From Acidipila rosea (GTDB taxonomy: Bacteria; Acidobacteriota; Terriglobia; Terriglobales; Acidobacteriaceae), in contig NZ_SMGK01000002.1 of the NCBI RefSeq assembly GCF_004339725.1, positions 434,001 to 498,000 of the forward strand: 64,000 nt of DNA, given 5' to 3'. The position numbers and the translations under genes were made by a program. Below, one piece after another: positions 61,147-64,000 of this stretch. Each line of letters begins with the position of its first letter. Within the stretch, counting starts at the first letter, position 1. Under the pieces are notes generated by a model. It saw only the letters and a list, made by a program, of their open reading frames with translations. It did no database searches and was not told where the DNA came from.

Positions 61147-62313
61147 TCAAGGTATCGAAGGCCGAAATTGTTCCACGGGAACTTTAGAACCGCTGTCCTT
61201 GAGCCTGTCATTTGATTCGATGAAATATAGAAGAGCTGCAATCAGCACTATATCCAAAACCATCCGCGCGTTCACGGACATCAGCGTCGATATGCGCGCC
61301 CCATACCAGAAGAATCCGAAAATTAAGGCTGAAGCAACTTTGGCGCTTTCTCGAGTCAGGTTTTTGATATTTGCGAGTGGAACTACTAGAAAGATGAAGT
61401 CATAGAATCCATGGCGCATCATAACGATGCTCGCTGTGGCTAAGCATGCTACTACAGCCCTGTCGGATAGGTATCTAGCCTTCGAAAGATGAAAACTATA
61501 GACAGCGCTTGCTACGATACCCGCCAGATACGAAAGCATCTCCACCTGGTGCCACGGTAGTACATAGGCTGCAAGCCATCTTGTTAGAGCCATAACATCT
61601 GCTGCTGTCACTACAACACCGTTTCTGCTCACCATGAAGGGTTCAACAATCAAGGTAGCTAGCGGTGTTCTAACCATAATCCAGACACCAAGAAGACCTA
61701 ACAATGGGGGGATCATCGAGATCAGAACTATCTTCCAACTCTTTTTAAACAGCAGGTAGAAAACAAAAACAGGAGAAAAGTTGTATTTCACATAAGACAG
61801 TCCAAGCGCAATTCCTCGCACGGCTATCGGCGCAAGGCAAAATGCACAACAAAAAGTAAGAAGTTCGAAAAAGTCTTGTTGACCGTAGCCCAACGACTGA
61901 CGGAAAGGATAGCCCGAGAAAAAGATGAGTGCCAGCAGAAGAGTAAGTCTGGATCCAAGCCTGAAATACGAACCAAGGATCAACATGCTTATCAAGCACA
62001 TCGAGCAATTGACAACAGCCCACAATATCCTAGCCTTATGAAACCCCATCAAGCCAAACGGCACTAATAGCAGATAGGTCTCGTGGAGATAATTAGGCAC
62101 CTGATTTAGAAGAATCAGATGCTGTTTATCGCCCGTCAACGCCTGCTTCCAGGGATCAATGTGATGCAAGACCATAAAAGTCCCGCTCCATTGAAAATCC
62201 TGCCCCCTGGCTGGCTGCAGACCTTGATGAAATGCGAGGATTATGTTTCCTACGGCTATAGGGAACAATAAAACTATCAATATATTTAAAAGAATTCTCT
62301 TTCTATTAGTCAT
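61147..62313 (-). CDS. Membrane glycosyltransferase-like protein (GT87/DUF2029 type), inserted between carA and carB
   Basis: A 388-residue polytopic membrane protein with about ten TM segments. The text fits the DUF2029/GT87 polyprenol-linked mannosyltransferase type: an acidic residue in RGQDFQWSGTFM after TM1, then SGYPFRQSLGYGQQDFFELL, GLSYVKYNFSPVF and a long hydrophobic C-terminal half. Function would be transfer of a sugar from a polyprenyl carrier outside the membrane, but this is only by family. Its DNA is clearly more AT-rich than carA and carB, with different codon use, which suggests recent gain. The gaps to carB (36 bp) and carA (69 bp) are short and the strand is the same. Confidence 0.72.
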   Translation of the reverse strand: MTNRKRILLNILIVLLFPIAVGNIILAFHQGLQPARGQDFQWSGTFMVLHHIDPWKQALTGDKQHLILLNQVPNYLHETYLLLVPFGLMGFHKARILWAVVNCSMCLISMLILGSYFRLGSRLTLLLALIFFSGYPFRQSLGYGQQDFFELLTFCCAFCLAPIAVRGIALGLSYVKYNFSPVFVFYLLFKKSWKIVLISMIPPLLGLLGVWIMVRTPLATLIVEPFMVSRNGVVVTAADVMALTRWLAAYVLPWHQVEMLSYLAGIVASAVYSFHLSKARYLSDRAVVACLATASIVMMRHGFYDFIFLVVPLANIKNLTRESAKVASALIFGFFWYGARISTLMSVNARMVLDIVLIAALLYFIESNDRLKDSGSKVPVEQFRPSIP

Positions 62314-62382
62314 ATGCGCTCGGGTTTTATCTGCCAGTTATGTGCAAATAGAGAGAGCTTGAGGGCATGCAGTAGATGCGGC

Positions 62383-63510
62383 TCACCGTTTCCACCCTTC
62401 CATCATCCTGCGGAAATCCTTGAAGAGATAATGCGAATCGTGCGGGCCCGGGCTGGCTTCCGGGTGATACTGCACGCTGAAGAGCGGCATCGACTTATGG
62501 CGCAGGCCTTCGAGCGTGTTGTCGTTCAGGTCGACGTGGGTGAGATCGACTTCGCTCTCCTTGAGCGAATCCGGATCGACGGCGAAGTTGTGATTGTGAG
62601 CCGTGATCTCGACCTTGCCCGTATCCGTACACTTCACCGGGTGATTGCCGCCGTGGTGGCCGAATTTAAGCTTGTAGGTTTTGCCGCCGAGCGCGAGACC
62701 GATCAACTGATGGCCGAGGCAGATCCCGAAGATGGGCTTGCGGCCGGCGAGCCTGCGGATGTTGTCGTGAGCGTAGGTGACCGGCTCCGGATCGCCGGGG
62801 CCATTCGAGAGGAAGATGCCGTCGGGCTTGAGCTCGAGAACATCCTCAGCCGAGGTCTGGGCGGGCACAACCGTAACCCGGCAGCCCTGCTGCGCGAGCA
62901 TACGCATGATGTTGTGCTTGATGCCGTAGTCGTAGGCGACAACGTGGAGGTCGGGGTGCGGAGCGGCAACTTCGCCGGCGAGCAGCAGCTCGCTGTGGGC
63001 TTCGTTGTCCCACTCGTAGCGGGCCTTGGTGGTGACCACGCTGGCCAGGTCGGTGCCGTCCATCTTGCGGATGGCGCGGGCCTTGGCGACGAGCTTGGCG
63101 ACGTCACTCTCGATGGTGGAAATGACGCCGCGCATGACGCCATGGGTGCGCAGATGGCGGACCAGGGCGCGTGTGTCTATCTCTGAGATGACAGGGATAT
63201 TGAAGCGTTCGAGATATTCATCGGCTACCTGCTCGGAGCGCCAGTTGGAGCTGATCGGGGAAAATTCCCGAGTGACCAGGCCCTCGATAAATGGTCTGAT
63301 GGCTTCATTATCGGCAGTGTTGGTGCCGTAGTTGCCGATCTGAGGATTGGTAAGGACAACGATCTGTCCTGCATAGGACGGGTCAGTGAAAATTTCCTGG
63401 TAGCCGGTCAGGGATGTATTGAAAACAACTTCGCCATAGCATTCGCCTTTGGCTCCGTAGCCTTCGCCGCGGAAGATGCGCCCGTCTTCGAGCGCAAGAA
63501 TCGCCTGCAT
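62383..63510 (-). CDS. carA: Carbamoyl phosphate synthase small subunit
   Basis: A 375-residue CarA, normal length. The N-terminal domain (1-150) begins with [20 protein letters not shown]. The C-terminal class I glutaminase has the nucleophile Cys in [11 protein letters not shown] and the His-Glu pair in [13 protein letters not shown]. It supplies ammonia from glutamine to CarB. The ATG at 63510 with GGAGACG just upstream is preferred over an in-frame start at 63534. It is divergent from the oxidoreductase gene at 63598. Confidence 0.96.
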   Translation of the reverse strand: MQAILALEDGRIFRGEGYGAKGECYGEVVFNTSLTGYQEIFTDPSYAGQIVVLTNPQIGNYGTNTADNEAIRPFIEGLVTREFSPISSNWRSEQVADEYLERFNIPVISEIDTRALVRHLRTHGVMRGVISTIESDVAKLVAKARAIRKMDGTDLASVVTTKARYEWDNEAHSELLLAGEVAAPHPDLHVVAYDYGIKHNIMRMLAQQGCRVTVVPAQTSAEDVLELKPDGIFLSNGPGDPEPVTYAHDNIRRLAGRKPIFGICLGHQLIGLALGGKTYKLKFGHHGGNHPVKCTDTGKVEITAHNHNFAVDPDSLKESEVDLTHVDLNDNTLEGLRHKSMPLFSVQYHPEASPGPHDSHYLFKDFRRMMEGWKR

Positions 63511-63597
63511 CGCGTCTCCATTGAGTGGATTCAATCGAGTTTAACAGGAAAGCGCGGCCTGTGCCTGCGCGCATCACACCGGGGAGAGGATATTCCC

Positions 63598-64000
63598 ATG
63601 AAGGCAGTCGTGCTCTATGAATATGGCGACCCCAGCCAGTTGCGCTATGAAGATGCCGAACAGCCACCTGTCGGCGACAACGAAGTTCTCGTTCGCATGC
63701 ACGCGACCAGCGTGAATCCAGTCGATTACAAGATCCGCAGCGGCGCAGCGAAGGGGCGCATCCCGGTCGAACTGCCTGCCGTCCTGGGCCGCGACCTGTC
63801 CGGAGAGGTGGTGCAGGCGGGGCGCAGCGTCGTCGGCTTTGCCAAGGGCATGCGGGTGATGGGGCTCGCGAACGGCACCTATGCCGAGTTCACGACGGCC
63901 AAGGCCGATGTTCTCGCCCCGATTCCCGAGGCGCTGAGCTTTGAGCAGGCGGCTGCCCTGCCCCTGGTGACACTGACCGGGGCGCAACTGATCGAGCGGG
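63598..64000 (+). CDS. Medium-chain dehydrogenase / quinone oxidoreductase, 3' end beyond the window
   Basis: The first 134 residues of an MDR-family NADP-dependent oxidoreductase. It begins MKAVVLYEYGDPSQLRYEDA and continues with HATSVNPVDYKIRSGAAKG, VLGRDLSGEVVQAG and EALSFEQAAALPLVTLTGAQ. There are no zinc-binding Cys/His residues at the usual places in this part, which fits the QOR-like (zeta-crystallin) branch. GGAGAGGA lies seven bases before the ATG. It is probably cytoplasmic; the substrate is unknown. Confidence 0.85.
   Translation, partial: MKAVVLYEYGDPSQLRYEDAEQPPVGDNEVLVRMHATSVNPVDYKIRSGAAKGRIPVELPAVLGRDLSGEVVQAGRSVVGFAKGMRVMGLANGTYAEFTTAKADVLAPIPEALSFEQAAALPLVTLTGAQLIER

Overview
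The window looks like chromosomal DNA of a Gram-negative, moderately GC-rich heterotroph. The most likely source is the Acidobacteriota (class Terriglobia, Acidobacteriaceae-like). This placement is inference: it rests on lipid A genes (lpxD, an LpxL-type acyltransferase), several secreted polysaccharide enzymes, an RND pump and the general look of the proteins, not on a marker search. Nearly all of the sequence is coding. No rRNA, tRNA or CRISPR array was seen.

Layout. 1-8.9 kb (minus): an efflux operon, membrane fusion protein - RND pump - TolC-type channel - LysR regulator - universal stress protein - ABC ATPase (cut by the window edge), with genes abutting or overlapping. 9.1-13.3 kb (minus): MFS carrier - aminopeptidase P family - accB - accC. 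13.4-24 kb (plus): a TPR protein, then a pectin/hexuronate locus. It holds a secreted polygalacturonase-pectinesterase fusion, a FadR-type GntR regulator on the opposite strand, uxaC, a hexuronate-type MFS carrier, a LarA-family nickel-pincer enzyme, uxaE and an SDR. Four copies of a 13-bp operator (GTGGTCATACCAC-like) sit in the promoters of this locus, so it reads as one regulon. 24-33 kb (minus): DsbA-like protein, nadE, lipocalin-like protein, an MlaF-like ATPase, a P-loop NTPase, lpxD, lpxL-like, SYLF protein, a LuxR-type regulator with a dead receiver domain, and dcd. 33-37 kb: HU, priA, OpgC-like membrane protein. 37-41.6 kb: carboxylesterase and GH3 glycosidase. 41.7-46.1 kb: lutABC, then msrPQ on the opposite strand.

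46.2-48.3 kb: an IS1-type element with 29-bp imperfect terminal inverted repeats and a perfect 9-bp target duplication. Its transposase is broken by four frameshifts, but it carries an intact 230-residue passenger gene and a possible 23-residue ORF with a perfect Shine-Dalgarno. 48.4-53.9 kb: a 2-keto-4-pentenoate hydratase-like protein, an APC permease and a large secreted PIG-L deacetylase. 53.9-63.5 kb (minus): carA, a compositionally odd membrane glycosyltransferase-like gene, carB, and a three-gene phosphorelay only 10 bp behind carB. The last 400 bp begin a medium-chain dehydrogenase/quinone reductase.

The most interesting part is the hexuronate locus. Galacturonate released by the fused pectinase would be isomerised by UxaC to tagaturonate, epimerised by UxaE to fructuronate and reduced by the SDR to mannonate. 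The operon also holds a LarA homologue with the full set of nickel-pincer ligands at exact LarA spacing. No uxaB, uxuA or altronate dehydratase is present, which raises the possibility that LarA acts on a sugar acid such as mannonate/gluconate.
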